Assembly: GCF_004664715.2 (NCBI RefSeq)
Contig: NC_051076.1
Location: 1,001,800-1,065,799 of the forward strand
Length of the DNA stretch: 64,000 nucleotides
Reading direction: 5' to 3'
Origin: Peromyscus leucopus
Lineage: Eukaryota > Chordata > Mammalia > Rodentia > Cricetidae
In this document: positions 13,363 through 27,581 of the stretch, in pieces
Layout of the letters: the number at the start of each line of letters is the position of its first letter
Numbering within the stretch: the first letter of the stretch is position 1
Notes under the pieces: model-generated
The model's input: the letters and a program-made list of their open reading frames with translations, nothing else
Told to the model about the DNA's origin: nothing
Database searches by the model: none
Made by a program: the position numbers and the translations under genes

Positions 13363-13750
13363 TGTTGTGGGATGGTCTGTATGTCAAATTGCTCTGATTG
13401 GTCAATAAATAAAACACTGATTGGCCAGTGGCTAGGCAGGAAGTATAGGCGGGACTAACAGAGAGGAGAAAAGAAAGAACAGTAAGGCAGAAAGAGTCAC
13501 TGCCAGCCGCCACCATGACAAACAGCATGTGAAGACGCCAGTAAGCCACGAGCCATGTGGCAAGGTATAGATTTATAGAAATGGATTAATTTAAGCTATA
13601 AGAACAGTTAGCAAGAAGCCTGCCATGGCCATACAGTTTGTAAGCAATATAAGTCTCTGTGTTTACTTGGTTGGGTCTGAGTGGCTGTGGGACTAGAGAG
13701 TGACAAAGATTTGTCCTGACTGTGGGCAAGGCAGGAAAACTCTAGCTACA
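13363..13750 (+). mobile_element. Solo LTR, class II ERV family A (388 bp)
   Basis: Starts tgttgtgggatggtctgt and ends ctctagctaca, the same LTR family as the pair at 49989-51671. Contains gctctgattggtcaataaat (CCAAT-box region) and the cagtttgtaagcaatataag tract. Flanking hexamers tataac (13357-13362) and tatacc (13751-13756) form a TSD with one mismatch, typical of class II retroviral integration. No internal region remains, so it is a solo LTR left by LTR-LTR recombination. Confidence 0.92.
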
Positions 13751-13930
13751 TATACCAACTTGAATGGCACATAATTTTAAAACAAGAATATAGGTATTGC
13801 TGAAAGAGTTTTTTGGGAACCTCTAACAATTATAGCTAGTACAAAATTGCATCAGAGCTATAGTAGTTCCTAGGCATATATGAATATTGAGCCTAACAAA
13901 TATCTCTGGCAGATCATGGCAGGACTACAC

Positions 13931-14110
13931 CAGCAAGCACACCGATGGTGTGGATCACAGAGGGGCGCCAGCAAGCACACCGATGGTGTGGATCACAGAG
14001 GGGCGCCAGCAAGCACACCGGTGGTGTGGATCACAGAGGGGCACCAGCAAGCACACCGGTGGTGTGGATCACAGAGGGGCGCCAGCAAGCACACTGATGG
14101 TGTGGATCAC
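13931..14110. repeat. Second 38-bp minisatellite, about five copies
   Basis: Unit around gatggtgtggatcacagagg then ggcgccagcaagcacacc; successive cgatggtgtgg starts at 13943 and 13981 (38 bases). Five units, highly uniform, with a CpG-containing ggcgcc. The sequence is unrelated to the 12.3-13.1 kb array. Open frames 13880-14116 and 13887-14186 are repeat artefacts. Confidence 0.95.
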
Positions 14111-14718
14111 ACCTGATACTTTTCCAGGTTACTTCAGTAGTGTGGGAGTCACCGCTTCCTCTGTAGCCCTTGTTCATTTCTCATAGCAGCATGGTATGCA
14201 AGGAAGTACAAATAGGCAGTGCTGAGATACAGGAAGTGTCGTTATGGAAGTCCATCAAGAACACGAAGAGTACACACTTAACCAGTAAACAACCACCAGA
14301 AAGCAGAAACTCTGTTATAATTTCACCTCATTGTCCTTGTCATGACACATTTGGCAATATAGTCAAAATAGTAGAGTCTTGGATCTCTCCATGTGGAATT
14401 CCAAATATTCGATTCACTAATCAATATATTCCCTGAAATAATACTGATATTTACCTACAATATAACATGTCTGAAATCAATTAATAAAATTATGAGACGG
14501 TGTAAATCTACTCATTTACAACAAGAGGTTCTGATCTGGAATATGGCACAGGAAATTTGAGTTGAAAAGACAAAATGAGTATGGGTGAGTGCTACCCAGG
14601 ATACTTACAGTGACCAAGAACAGGCCAGAGTTCTACTGCATCTGCTGCTCCCTCTATGGCCTGAGGAGGCTCTCAGCATGTGAAAAAGTGGGGACAAGAA
14701 GAGCTCCAGAAGACTTAC
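14111..14718. other. Mctp1 intron sequence next to the 112-bp exon
   Basis: Non-coding sequence between the second minisatellite and the exon donor. No repeat or motif recognised beyond the donor gtaagt at 14713-14718 (minus). Confidence 0.6.
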
Positions 14719-14830
14719 CACATCCCTGGGGTCGCCTTCCTTGGGGGTCAGGGTGACTGACATCAAAATGATTCCAAGGTCATGGTCGGGATAATGGGGA
14801 TCTTTCAGAGTCAAGGTCACATCTGTGCTC
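14719..14830 (-). CDS. Mctp1: Mctp1 internal exon, 112 bp (end of first C2 domain)
   Basis: Seen: on the minus strand an AG acceptor (cacag, 14831-14835) precedes the exon and a consensus donor gtaagt (14713-14718) follows it. The exon holds one base completing a codon plus 37 sense codons without a stop. The peptide contains DVTLTLKDPHYPDHDLGII and LTPKEGDPRDV, which I recognise as the end of the first C2 domain of MCTP1, a calcium-binding, ER-anchored protein with three C2 domains and two membrane segments near its C-terminus. Known: MCTP proteins act in ER, endosome and synaptic vesicle biology and bind Ca2+ without phospholipid. Inference: the frame is entered with two bases supplied by the upstream exon and left at a codon boundary, which fits the next exon at 3879-3917. 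The surrounding open frame (14605-14874) reads through both introns and is not itself the coding unit. Confidence 0.95.
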
Positions 14831-16340
14831 CTGTGATATAAAATATTTAGATTGGTAACAGTCACTGAGTACATAACCCTAAAAGTATCTTAATTAATAA
14901 TTCATTATTTTAAATGTTTTTTACTCTTTTGATTTCTTAGTACATTTTTTGTTGTTATCAAAATACCACCATTGTATTAAATCATCCAAGAAGCTGCATG
15001 TCCGTGGAGGTGTTTGAATTCATTGGGTAAATTTCTTCACTTTCTGAGGTTCTAGAAGGTTGATGAAAGCAGCAAACTATTCAAAAATCTATGAACCCCC
15101 TTTCTATGATCTATAAGCTCACAGGGAGAAGTCCAGTTCTTTTCTATACATTTAAGCCCAGCAACTGGATGGAGGTCATTTGTCAGCCACAACTTTTACT
15201 TGTGTAGCTTTTTATTTAAGCAGGGGTAATTATTTAAAATAAACAGAAAGGTGTGAGGAGAGGAAGCTTATAAAATATAACTTGATTCACATATTTTATA
15301 CATATATTTTAAGGCAACATATAATTATTTAAAAGAACAGCAGATATTTAAAATAATGCTTGTAGTTTGGAGATGTGCAAACTTATACCCAAAACAATTT
15401 CTCAATTCAAAATAACATAGAAATATTACTTATAGTTGGACAACGGAGAATTTATACTTAGATTTGGATTTGGGTAAGCATTCCCGAGGAAGACAGGATG
15501 AATAATTTAGTATTATACACAATCACTTTTAAGAAATAAAGAAAATAGGGCTGGAGGGATAGCTCAGCCGTTAAAGGTTAGGCTCACAACCAAAAATATA
15601 AGAAAGAAAGAAAATAGACATTTAACTGAGACTGCATAGGTAACATCTTGTTTACTATTTTAATTAATATTGAACAGACAGGGCTCATGAACTACCATAA
15701 ACCAGTTTCTGTAGAACATGGAACACCAAACAAAAGAATTATAGGATGCTTGGCAATAAAACATCTTTCTCATTCATCCAGTTGTTTGTTGCATTCACAA
15801 AGAGAGCAGTGAGTACACATTGAATATCTCACAGTGTTCTGGTTTCTGGTAAAAGCTAGAGAACAAAACCAAGGGGATCCCTGTGTCCACAGAACTTTAA
15901 TTTTTGTACAGTTTAGTTCTGGTATGGTGAATAGACATTTAGGTTAAAAATGTCCCAAGTAAAAAATTCAGTCCTATATGCCTATCAGTTTTCACTGTTC
16001 TGTTTTGTGTGGGTGTATGTGAGTTTATTCTTGAAATTCACCTCTGAAGAATCTGTGGATGAGGGATAGGGGTTAGAACTGAGTAAGGGGAGGGTATTAG
16101 AAGTCTATATATTTCTAAAGTGCCCTGCCAAATGATTTTCTCACACACCCAGGATTAAAGAACAGACAATTTTTAATGTTAACATTATGATACCAGGAAT
16201 TTTACCACATGATGTTTAATACATTAAGTTAAGGTGTGATATGTGAAAATGTGAACTATTTTGTGATGTCAGAGGTTTAATTGAATCATATGCAATCTGT
16301 CTGCAAATTGTTTTCAACATTAATTTAGCTATCAGTAATC
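14831..16340. other. Mctp1 intron upstream of the 112-bp exon
   Basis: AT-rich non-coding sequence. A roughly 60-bp B2/B3-like SINE remnant (ggctggagggatagctcagc, 15549-15595) is the only element recognised. Confidence 0.6.
15548..15615 (+). repeat. Internally deleted B2/B3-type SINE remnant
   Basis: The head ggctggagggatagctcagc ccgttaaa is the tRNA-derived start of rodent B2/B3; it is joined directly to a later B2 block (ggctcacaacc) and an A-rich tail, indicating internal deletion. Confidence 0.65.
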
Positions 16341-16379
16341 ATTATAATTTGATAGCAAGAAGTGGTCTTTATTGTTTAT

Positions 16380-16670
16380 TTATGTATATATGTACAGGTA
16401 TGTACATATATGTGGTTGTTCGCGTGTGTATCAGCATGGTAGAGCTGGTGCTGGAATACAATTGTGAATGTAGTAGAGGCCAGGGGTTGATGTTAGGTAT
16501 TGTCCTCAATCACTTCCACCTTAAATTTTTGAGCCAAGGTCTCTAATTGGACCACCAGTGAGACTTTTCACCAATTTGTTTAGGCTGGCCTGCCAATGGG
16601 CTCCAGGAATCTACCTGTTTCTGGCTTTCCAGTGCTGGGATTATAGTTGTGTATCACTGTGCCAAACTTG
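16380..16670 (+). repeat. Rodent medium-reiterated repeat (RMER1-like), tentative
   Basis: Block with gaggccaggggttgatgt, gagccaaggtctctaa, tttaggctggcctgcc and ccagtgctgggattatag in the order seen in a common rodent intermediate repeat. I recognise the wording but am not sure of the family name. Confidence 0.4.
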
Positions 16671-16879
16671 TTTCATGGATTATAGAGGTCAAAACTCATG
16701 TATTTAAGCTAGTACAAGCATTTTACTGCCTAAGCTATATCCCAATATCAACTTATCTTTCTAAACAAATGTGTATTTGGCATTGTAGTGTAAGTATGCA
16801 ATATATACATTTGTGGTTACAATTTGATTGGGTCCCTTTTCATATAGGGAATACATATAAAATTAATTAAATTTTTTCC

Positions 16880-19672
16880 TTAATGCTGGAGTGATCGCAA
16901 TTCCAGATCTTAAGATACATTACAGAGCCATAATATAAATAAGATATGGTACTGCCACCCAAATAGATATGTAGATCAATGGAACAAAATTGAAGACCTA
17001 AACATGAGCACATATAAATTTAGTCACTTCATAATGACAAAGATGCCAAATGCATACACTGGAGAAAAGAAAGTTTCTTCAAGAAATGGTGCTGGGAAAT
17101 TGGATGTCCACGTGCAGAAGAATGAAACTAGATCTATATCTATCACCTTGCACAATAACTAACTCCAAATGCACCAAAGACCTAAACGTGGAGCCTGAAA
17201 CACTGAAATGGCTAGAAGAATGCATGGACAGAACCCTACATGATGTAGGTGTAGGTAAAGACTTTGTGAATAAAACTCCGTGTGCCAAGAATTAGGGTCA
17301 ACAAGTGACAAGTGGAACCTCATGAAACTAAAAAATTTCTTCATGGTTAAAAACATCAATATATCAAATGAATAGAAAGCTCACAAAAATGGGAGAGCCT
17401 TTGCCAGTTATACATCTGATAGCAGACTAATATTCAGCATATACAAAGAACTCAAAAGCCAAGAGTCAAAAATGACACATTAGAAAAATAGATCTGGGAC
17501 CTGAATAGAATTTTCAAAAGAAGAAGTAAATAAATGGCTAAGAAATATCTCCCAAATGTTCATCATCCCCAGCAATTAGGGAAATGCACATCCAAACAAC
17601 TTTGAAATTTCATTTTATCCCACTCAGAATGGCAAAAATCAATGGAACAACCAATAAAAAATGCTACTGGGATTTGGGGAAAGGGAGGCACATTCATTGT
17701 TGATGAGGCTGTAAGTTGATGCAGCCACTATGAAAATCAGTGGTGACAGTTCTCAAAAAGCTAAGAAATAAATCTACCACACAACCCAGCTATACGACTC
17801 CTTGGCATATGTCCAAAGCACTTGACATTCTACTATAAAGACTCTTGCTCAGCCATATTCATTGTTCAATTCACTATAGCCAGAAAATGGAAACAACCTA
17901 AATGCCCTACAATCAACAAATGGATAATGAAAATGCAGTATAAAACACTATTAAATGCTATTCAGCTGTAAACAAATATGAAATCATGAATGTCACAGGT
18001 AAATGGGGAAAACTGGAAAAGATCACATTGAGTGAGGTAACCCATACCCAGAAAGAGGGTATGGGTTTTTTTTGTATTGGAGGCCTCATCTCCAAATCTT
18101 CTAATGTGAGTACACTTCTTTGGAGGCCTCATCTCCAAATCTTCTAATGTGAGTACACAGCCTATAGTAACTACAGAAACTATGAAATTAAAACAGAATC
18201 ATTGCCAGGATAGGTGTGTGGCTGGGGATCAATAGGGAGAGAAAAAGCAGAGTACAATTGATCTGATCAGGAAAATGGGAAGGGAGAAGCTCCTTAGGGA
18301 AGAGGGAGGGAGGTAAATACAGAAGAAGGTAGGAAGTGGATAAAGGGAATGACATGATACAAATGTTCTGAAAGGGAAAATGGGAAAAGTGAGGACTCTT
18401 TAGGGAAGTAAAGACAGAAAAAAAGAGGGTAGTGGGTAAAAATACAAGAAGGATTCTGAAAAAGCCACCAGGAATTATACTGCTAACTATTCTCAAAAAA
18501 TTCTATAATATGTATACTTTCTTGTATTTATTGTTTTAATCAATTTTTCTCACTTGGACTGATGGTGATTCCTCCAAGAACCAAATGCCACCTAACAAAG
18601 CACAACACCAGACACCAGAGCCCTCTTTTGAGTTGTTGGCCAGGGCTGCACAAGAGACTACACAAACATACAGCCTGTAGCTTTGCCCTTGGTTTCCCCC
18701 AAGAGGTGGAAGGCTGAGTCCTTACTGCTGAAGACACCATGAAGTGGTGAAAACCAACAGTCCCACCTACATCTACCCATGAGCCACATCAGCAGCTACG
18801 ATGTGCCCAAGTGTGCTGCAGTGGCAGGCATACCTTGGTGGACCAACCACTCTCTGACTGGAACTAAGATTCATTCAACAACAGGAAGACTATGCCTGGT
18901 ACTGAACACCTAGCTAACCACTCAGTGCTAGTGAGTCCTTGTTATCAGAAGGCATCTACAACCCCTAATTTACTAAACCAGCGTAATCCCCAATAATCTT
19001 TAAACACTTGCTCTTATACCCACAGATAATTGTAGTCTCCACCCTCATTAAGAAAAACTCCCTTTGGAACAGATCTCCATCTGCAGAACCACAACCAATA
19101 AAAATACAGTCTAGAGCCCAGTCTCAATGGATACATGCACAAAATACTCCTACACCTAAGGCTCAAGAAACATTGTGGAAGGAAATGGAAAAATTTTAAC
19201 AGCCTGATTATCAGAGAGCTGGTTGTGAGATTGAGTCTCTTAGCAATATCAGAAGCTATACCTGTAACTTCTCACCAACATGATTACCCAAATGTGCTCT
19301 GAACAAGGATGACACCAGTAACATGCCAAGCTGGACAGAGAAAGCCTACAAGGCCTCAACCCTACACAAAGAACTATAGGTGCAAACAAGGAAAGCTGGA
19401 AGCAGCAGATGTGGCCTGCTCCAAGAAAGAACACACCAATTGGTTGTCCAGTGTCAAATAGTCAGCACTGAAAACATGCATTCAGGTAGCATTATACAGA
19501 CTGCACACATGGAACATATATGTATACATACTAGTATATACGTGCACACACTAACAATTAATAAAATAGAAGTCATGGATATGAAGGAAAGTGGAAGAGG
19601 TATGTAAGGGCTTAGCGGAAGGAAAAGGAAGGGAGAAATGTTTAAATTATAATCTCAAAAAATTTAAAAAAA
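16880..19672 (+). mobile_element. 5'-truncated L1 (ORF2 C-terminal part and 3' UTR)
   Basis: Starts in ORF2 (atggtactgccacccaaatag) and continues through the ORF2 C-terminal region to a 3' UTR and an A-rich end near 19650-19672. The frame at 17050-17295 encodes a recognisable ORF2 segment (WMSTCRRMKLDLYLSPCT, KDLNVEPETL, FVNKTPCA). Several stops and frameshifts make it dead. It is antisense to Mctp1. Confidence 0.9.
18079..18158. repeat. 43-bp tandem duplication inside the L1 3' UTR
   Basis: The block ggaggcctcatctccaaatc through gtgagtacac occurs at 18079-18115 and again at 18122-18158, 43 bases apart, without mismatch. Confidence 0.9.
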
Positions 19673-19770
19673 CCCATGTTTTTAGAATCACTTTAAAGAG
19701 ATTTCAGAACATTTATAGCTGCTTTATGAGATTCTTATTATTTTCTTTCATTTCAGAAATATTTATGTCA

Positions 19771-19929
19771 AGCCCAGCATGGTGATGCATGGCTTTAATC
19801 TCAGCATTCAGGAGGCAGAGGCAGGCGGATCTCTGTGAGTTGGAGGCCAGCCTGGTGTACAGAGCTAGTTCCAGGACAGCCAGAACTGTTACATAGAGAA
19901 ACCCTGTCTTGAAAAACCAAAATAAAATA
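19771..19929 (+). mobile_element. B1 SINE with 14-bp TSD
   Basis: Full-length B1: agcccagcatggtgatgcat start, gaggccagcctggtgtacag middle, ttacatagagaaaccctgtc end and a short A/T-rich tail. Perfect TSD aaatatttatgtca at 19757-19770 and 19930-19943. Confidence 0.93.
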
Positions 19930-20150
19930 AAATATTTATGTCATTTAGTTTGAATAATACTCCTAAACAGGAAAATATCTACAGTAAAATAAACATTAAG
20001 ATCCAAATGAATAAGGAATATATTATTTAATACATTAATTGATATCAAGTTACTAACCAATAAATGCTCATACAGCTGATGGAAACCACCTGTGACATAT
20101 GAAATTAACCATGTATTTAGGTATATTTTATCATTAAAGAAAAATGATTT

Positions 20151-20464
20151 TGTTAGTATTCTGACCCACTTCTTGGAGACCCGCCCAGTGTCCTGATATC
20201 ATCCTACGTTAGAGCCCCCTTAAGAGGAAAAATCCTCTCCTCCCCTTCCTCTTCCCCCCCCCTCGCCAAAGGTAGCATGCACTTCTCTCTCTCTTTCTCT
20301 CTCTCCCTCTCTCCTATTCATAATGAAAGCTCTCCACGTGGATGCTGGGTCTGCTGTGTGACTAACTTTCCACCACACTATGGTGCAATCTCACATGCTC
20401 ACTTGGCATGTCTCACCCACTACAGGGCACCTTGGTCCAAACCCGCCAAAGCCCAGCATTAACA
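20151..20464 (+). repeat. 5' LTR of a non-coding class I ERV with tRNA-His-like primer site
   Basis: Starts tgttagtattctgac and ends cagcattaaca. It pairs with 23561-23925 through shared blocks: gtattctgac, the ccacgtgg/ccacatgg region, gtctcacccactac/atggggcaccttggtccaaacc, and the cattaaca end. Contains an expanded CT tract at 20282-20312. The two LTRs differ by many substitutions and indels, so the insertion is old. Confidence 0.85.
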
Positions 20465-20465
20465 T

Positions 20466-20483
20466 TGGTTCTGTGACTCAGAT
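20466..20483 (+). promoter_or_regulatory. Primer-binding site, tRNA-His-like
   Basis: tggttctgtgactcagat begins one base after the LTR end and matches 15 of 18 positions of the histidine-tRNA primer site (tggtgccgtgactcggat); two of the three differences are C/G to T/A changes expected from CpG or deamination decay. Confidence 0.7.
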
Positions 20484-23560
<3,077 letters not shown>

Positions 23561-23925
23561 TGTTTGTATTCTGACCTGCCCCTTGGGGACCCACCCACCA
23601 TCCTGACATTATCCCATTTAAGAAAAAAACTCCTCCCTTTCACTCTCCCCACCCACCCCCTCATATACATATACATACATATATATATGTTATATATATA
23701 TACACACACATACATACATATATAATATCCTTTCTCCTTCTCTCCATTCCCTCGCCCCTCCCCCCAAAATAAACTTTCCACATGGTTGTCACGTCTGCCG
23801 TGTGAGTTACTTTCCACCATGCCAAGCTGTCTTCTGCCATGCCTACATGGCATGTCTCACCCACTATGGGGCACCTTGGTCCAAACCTGCCAAGACCTCT
23901 CAAGAGCCATTTCATAACATTAACA
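23561..23925 (+). repeat. 3' LTR of the tRNA-His ERV
   Basis: Starts tgtttgtattctgacc after a purine tract and ends cataacattaaca. Contains a polyadenylation-type aataaa (23769-23774) and an expanded tacata/tatata microsatellite (about 23664-23728) not present in the 5' LTR. Confidence 0.85.
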
Positions 23926-25901
23926 AATTTTCCTTTCCCAGAAGTTATCAAGTACCAAGTTTCTCATCTACTGTTAGATTTTCTCATCTGCCTCCCCTTC
24001 TATACAGGGTTTTTGTTTGGCTGGTCAAACTGGATAGCTACATGTAGAAGAATAAAACTTGATCATTATTATTTTCTTCTAAGGTGATACCCCAATACAT
24101 TTATAGCAGCATTCATTTATATGACTATTACTAATATCCATCTTTTGATATCCTTGAATTGTACACAAGCTAAAATGGCTTACTAAAGCTTGTGAAGTCA
24201 CAATGTGGTAATCTGATGTGTACATGGCCCTATGGTGATGATGGCTAACTAATTACACAAAACAAGCAACATACCAAAGTATACTTGAAATGTTTGCTTA
24301 TAATCTCTTTAAGTTTCTTTAATTCCATAATTCTTCATTGAAAATTATTATTCCCTAGTGATTTATTTTTAATAGGGAAGAAAAGAAATTTATGCTTTAA
24401 GTCTTATAATTTGCATGTACTTAATGCAGAGGTTTACAGAAAATGTAATTGTGGCCTTTGAAAAGAACAGCAGAGTTCTTTAGTTTGTGTCAGTGCTCAT
24501 GATAACAGACCACAGACACCACCGCTCGGAACACTTCCTCAAAAGGGGGAGAACCATCAGTCACCTAAGCTCTATCCTCACTCAGGTGAAGCCAATGTTA
24601 GGATCTATTAACTGTAATAAGGCATCAACAGCTGCTCTTTTGTTCCAGCCATTGCAAAAGCAATCAGTGAATCATCAATCAGTTAGTCTTTCGAAGACCA
24701 ATAAGCTGCTCATATGCTCAAAGTTAGCTTACTATAGCATACAAAGAGGCTCTCCCATGTATATTCATCTATTCATCCGTACTCATACAAAAAGGAAACA
24801 TGGGTCTGGCCCATTACACTTCTTTCCTGTCACCTGATGTAACATAATCATTCAAGAAAGGAATTCCATTTACAGCTATCAAAGATTTCATTTGGAAGCC
24901 TACTTTTTCCTTCTATGTTCTAGTCAGTTCCTAAGACAAAATGCATTTTGAAAACTCCATGCCATTGTCAGGGGCTCTGCATTGAGTAATGTTAGTAATG
25001 ACAATACAACTTTGCAGCTACTCAAGCACTGATAATGAAACTAAGCAAATATAATCAACCTGTTTCTAATACTTGGTCCACTATATCTAGTGGTCTGGTG
25101 ATGGTAAACTGTGATGCTAAAGTCAGTTCTGTCATGCTTTAAGTGGTGAGAGATTTACTGTTTTTAAGGTGAAGTATGTAGCAACTTGCTTCTTAAGTAA
25201 TAATTATAGTCTTTATGCCCAATCCCAACCAAACCATGTGAGATTAAGGAATGCATCATCATCTCTCTTAGCGTGGTGCTAGGGACAGGGAAGTTAACCA
25301 GTAATACTTTTTAAGAAATTAGTTGCTATTGAATGAGAAAGTCAGGGAAGATGTTGGAAGCCTGTGGGTAAGTAGGAAAGGGTGATGTGTTGGAAGACTC
25401 TCAGATGGTGACAACAGAACATCTCTTGTGGGCGGCAAGAATATATCATAGAGATTCAGCTGTGTATTAAAGCTGAATCTTGACCAGCCAAGGGTCTATA
25501 TAGAGGCAAGCCATTTATTATGAATAGTTGGTGATAGCCAGCCTTTAATATTTCAGCTGTCTTCTGCTATGAAATTCTTGCATGCCCAGATCAATTGGTA
25601 AACAGTTGAGCTTCCCAGACCTGTTTAACTTCTAAGTTACTAACTCTGCCCCACACTGAGCCTAGGAGACAAGCCCACAGGAGCCACATAGCTTTGCTTC
25701 TTATGCAAATGAAGCTCAGACCATCTCCCTGCCCCCGAGGTCTAGCAGTTCTCCAGAGCAACTGACTGAGAACCAAAGAGGTTTTTACATATCAAAGTGG
25801 GAGTTTGAACAACATTTGTAAAGAGGAGTGTGTCCAGGGAAAGAAAGAGCAGGCATTTTTCTGTAGACTAGGACAGAACAGCATGGTGAGAGAGAAGGGA
25901 G
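23926..25901. other. Intron-like sequence, no gene recognised
   Basis: Non-coding sequence between two ERV clusters. The frame at 24487-24837 has no recognisable domain. No SINE, LINE or exon identified. Confidence 0.55.
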
Positions 25902-26342
25902 TGTTGTGTCCAGATCATGACCCCCCAGAGAGACCACCAAAGATGAGCATACTGGAATGCAAAAGCAAGGTTTAATTCTGGATATAGAAGCCTAGGCAGG
26001 GACTTCGTCCAATACATCCAAAGCAGTGGAGGCTGGAGGAAGTGCCCGCCTGTCTGCAAGCTCAGTTTTTAAAGGGAAAAATCACAAGGTTACATCATTT
26101 AGGGGTGCTAGTACAGATACAATTCTGATTGGCTCGCTTCTAGGGGCTTTCTAGAAATCATGGCTTAATATTACTTCTAAGGGAGTGGTTACCTGCCACC
26201 ATTTCTCATTGGCTGCCCTCAGGTGGGGTCATTTTTATGGTCAGTTACCCTGGAAACCAGGGAGAGGACATTCCGTAGTCCGGCAGGCATTACCTCGTGA
26301 CTATCTTGTGACTCTGAACTTCTACACTTCCTGGTTTCTGGT
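25902..26342 (-). mobile_element. ERV LTR family B, minus orientation (left arm of head-to-head pair)
   Basis: Ends (minus sense) in gatctggacacaaca at 25902. Carries the family landmarks read on the minus strand: agccaatcagaattg (CCAAT), ttccctttaaaaactgagct (TATA-like), attaaaccttgc (poly(A) signal region). Closely similar to the plus-oriented copy at 26464-26954 over most of its length, with indels. The 5' boundary of the LTR is uncertain because the same flanking block is shared by both copies in inverted orientation. Confidence 0.8.
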
Positions 26343-26465
26343 GTGAGACCAAAATGAGCCATCTTAGAAATAAGACCAAAATGCTTTCACCCTAAAATTA
26401 AGGCCTAAGATTTCTCCTTTTGAGAACAGGCCAGAAGTTACTGAGACCAGTCAGTTCAGATTCCA
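26343..26465 (-). repeat. Inverted flanking arm, left copy
   Basis: Read on the minus strand this block (tggaatctgaactgactgg ... ggagaaatcttaggcctt ... gcattttggtcttattt ... catttggtctcac-like end) is repeated in plus orientation at 26955-27048 and continues after the L1 at 33513-33535. The inverted copies flank the plus-oriented LTR. Confidence 0.8.
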
Positions 26466-26954
26466 GAAACCAGGAAGTGTAAAAGTACAGAGTCACAAGG
26501 TAGTCAGGAGGTAATGGCTGCCAGACTATGGAATGTCCTCTCCCTGGCCCCCTAGGCAACTGCTTGACCATAGAATGTCCCAACCCTAGTTTCCATAGTG
26601 ACTGTGTAATCACCAGATGCCCCATCTGGGGGCAGCCAATGAAAAATGGTGGTGGGCAACTACTTCCTTAGAAGGAAAACTGAATTGTGATTTCTGGAAT
26701 CCCTAGAAGCGAGCCAATCAGAATTGTACCTGTACTAGCACCCCTAAATGATGTAACCTTGTGACTTTTCCCTTTAAAAACTGAGCTTGCAGACAGGTGG
26801 GTGCTTCCTCCAGCCTCCACTGCATTGGATGTATTGGACGAAGTCCCTGCCTAGGCTTGTATTGCTTTTGGATATCCAGAATTAAACCTTGCTTTTGCAT
26901 TCCGGCATGCTCGTCTTTGGTGGTCTCTCTGGGGGTGACGATCTGGGCACAACA
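26464..26954 (+). mobile_element. ERV LTR family B, plus orientation (right arm of head-to-head pair)
   Basis: Begins near ccagaaaccaggaagtg and ends gatctgggcacaaca. Contains the landmarks cgagccaatcagaattg, tttccctttaaaaactgagc and attaaaccttgctttt. With the copy at 25902-26342 it forms divergent LTRs whose U3 ends face each other. Confidence 0.8.
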
Positions 26955-27048
26955 CTGGAATCTGAACTGACTGGTTTCTGTAACTAATGGCCTATTCCCA
27001 AAAGGAGAAATCTTAGGCCTTAATTTTAGGGTAAAAGCATTTTGGTCT
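26955..27048 (+). repeat. Inverted flanking arm, right copy (interrupted by L1)
   Basis: tggaatctgaactgactgg onward is the reverse complement of 26370-26465. The L1 inserted at its distal end; the continuation (aagatgtctcattttggtct) is found at 33513-33535. Confidence 0.85.
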
Positions 27049-27581
27049 TATTTTTTTTTTGTGTGATATATATTTTTTATTTTATAATATCATTCAGTTC
27101 TACATATCAGCCATGGGTTCCTCTATTCTCCCCCCTCCCACGCCCTCCCCTTACCCCCAGCCCACCCTCCATTCCCACCTCCTCCAGGACAAGTCCTCCC
27201 CCAAGGACTGTGATCGACTTGGTAGACTCAGTCCAGGCAGGTCCAGTCCCTTCCTCCCAGACTGAGCCAAGTGTCCCTGCATAAGTTCCAGGTTTCAGAC
27301 AGCCAACTCATGCAATGAGCACAGGACTTGGTCCGACTGCCTAGATGCCTCCCAAACTGATCAAGCCAGTCAACTGTCTCACCTATTCAGAGGGCCTGAT
27401 CCAGCTGGGAGCCCCTCAGCCTTTGGTTCATAGTTCATGTGTTTCCATTCATTTGGCTATTTTTTTTTTCAATAATTGAGTAAAACTGAAATTTATTATA
27501 TGCCACAGTCGTCCTAGGGACCTCCATGCTATATATATAGCCTCTATGGTTCTATGGGTTGTGGTCTGATTGTTCTTTATT

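Noticed and set aside
12345..14110. Regular 38-bp repeats suggesting a CRISPR array
   Set aside because: The units are head-to-tail without unique spacers, and the genome is mammalian.
14605..14874. Treating the whole 89-residue frame as coding
   Set aside because: Only 14719-14830 lies between the splice signals; the ends are intron read-through.
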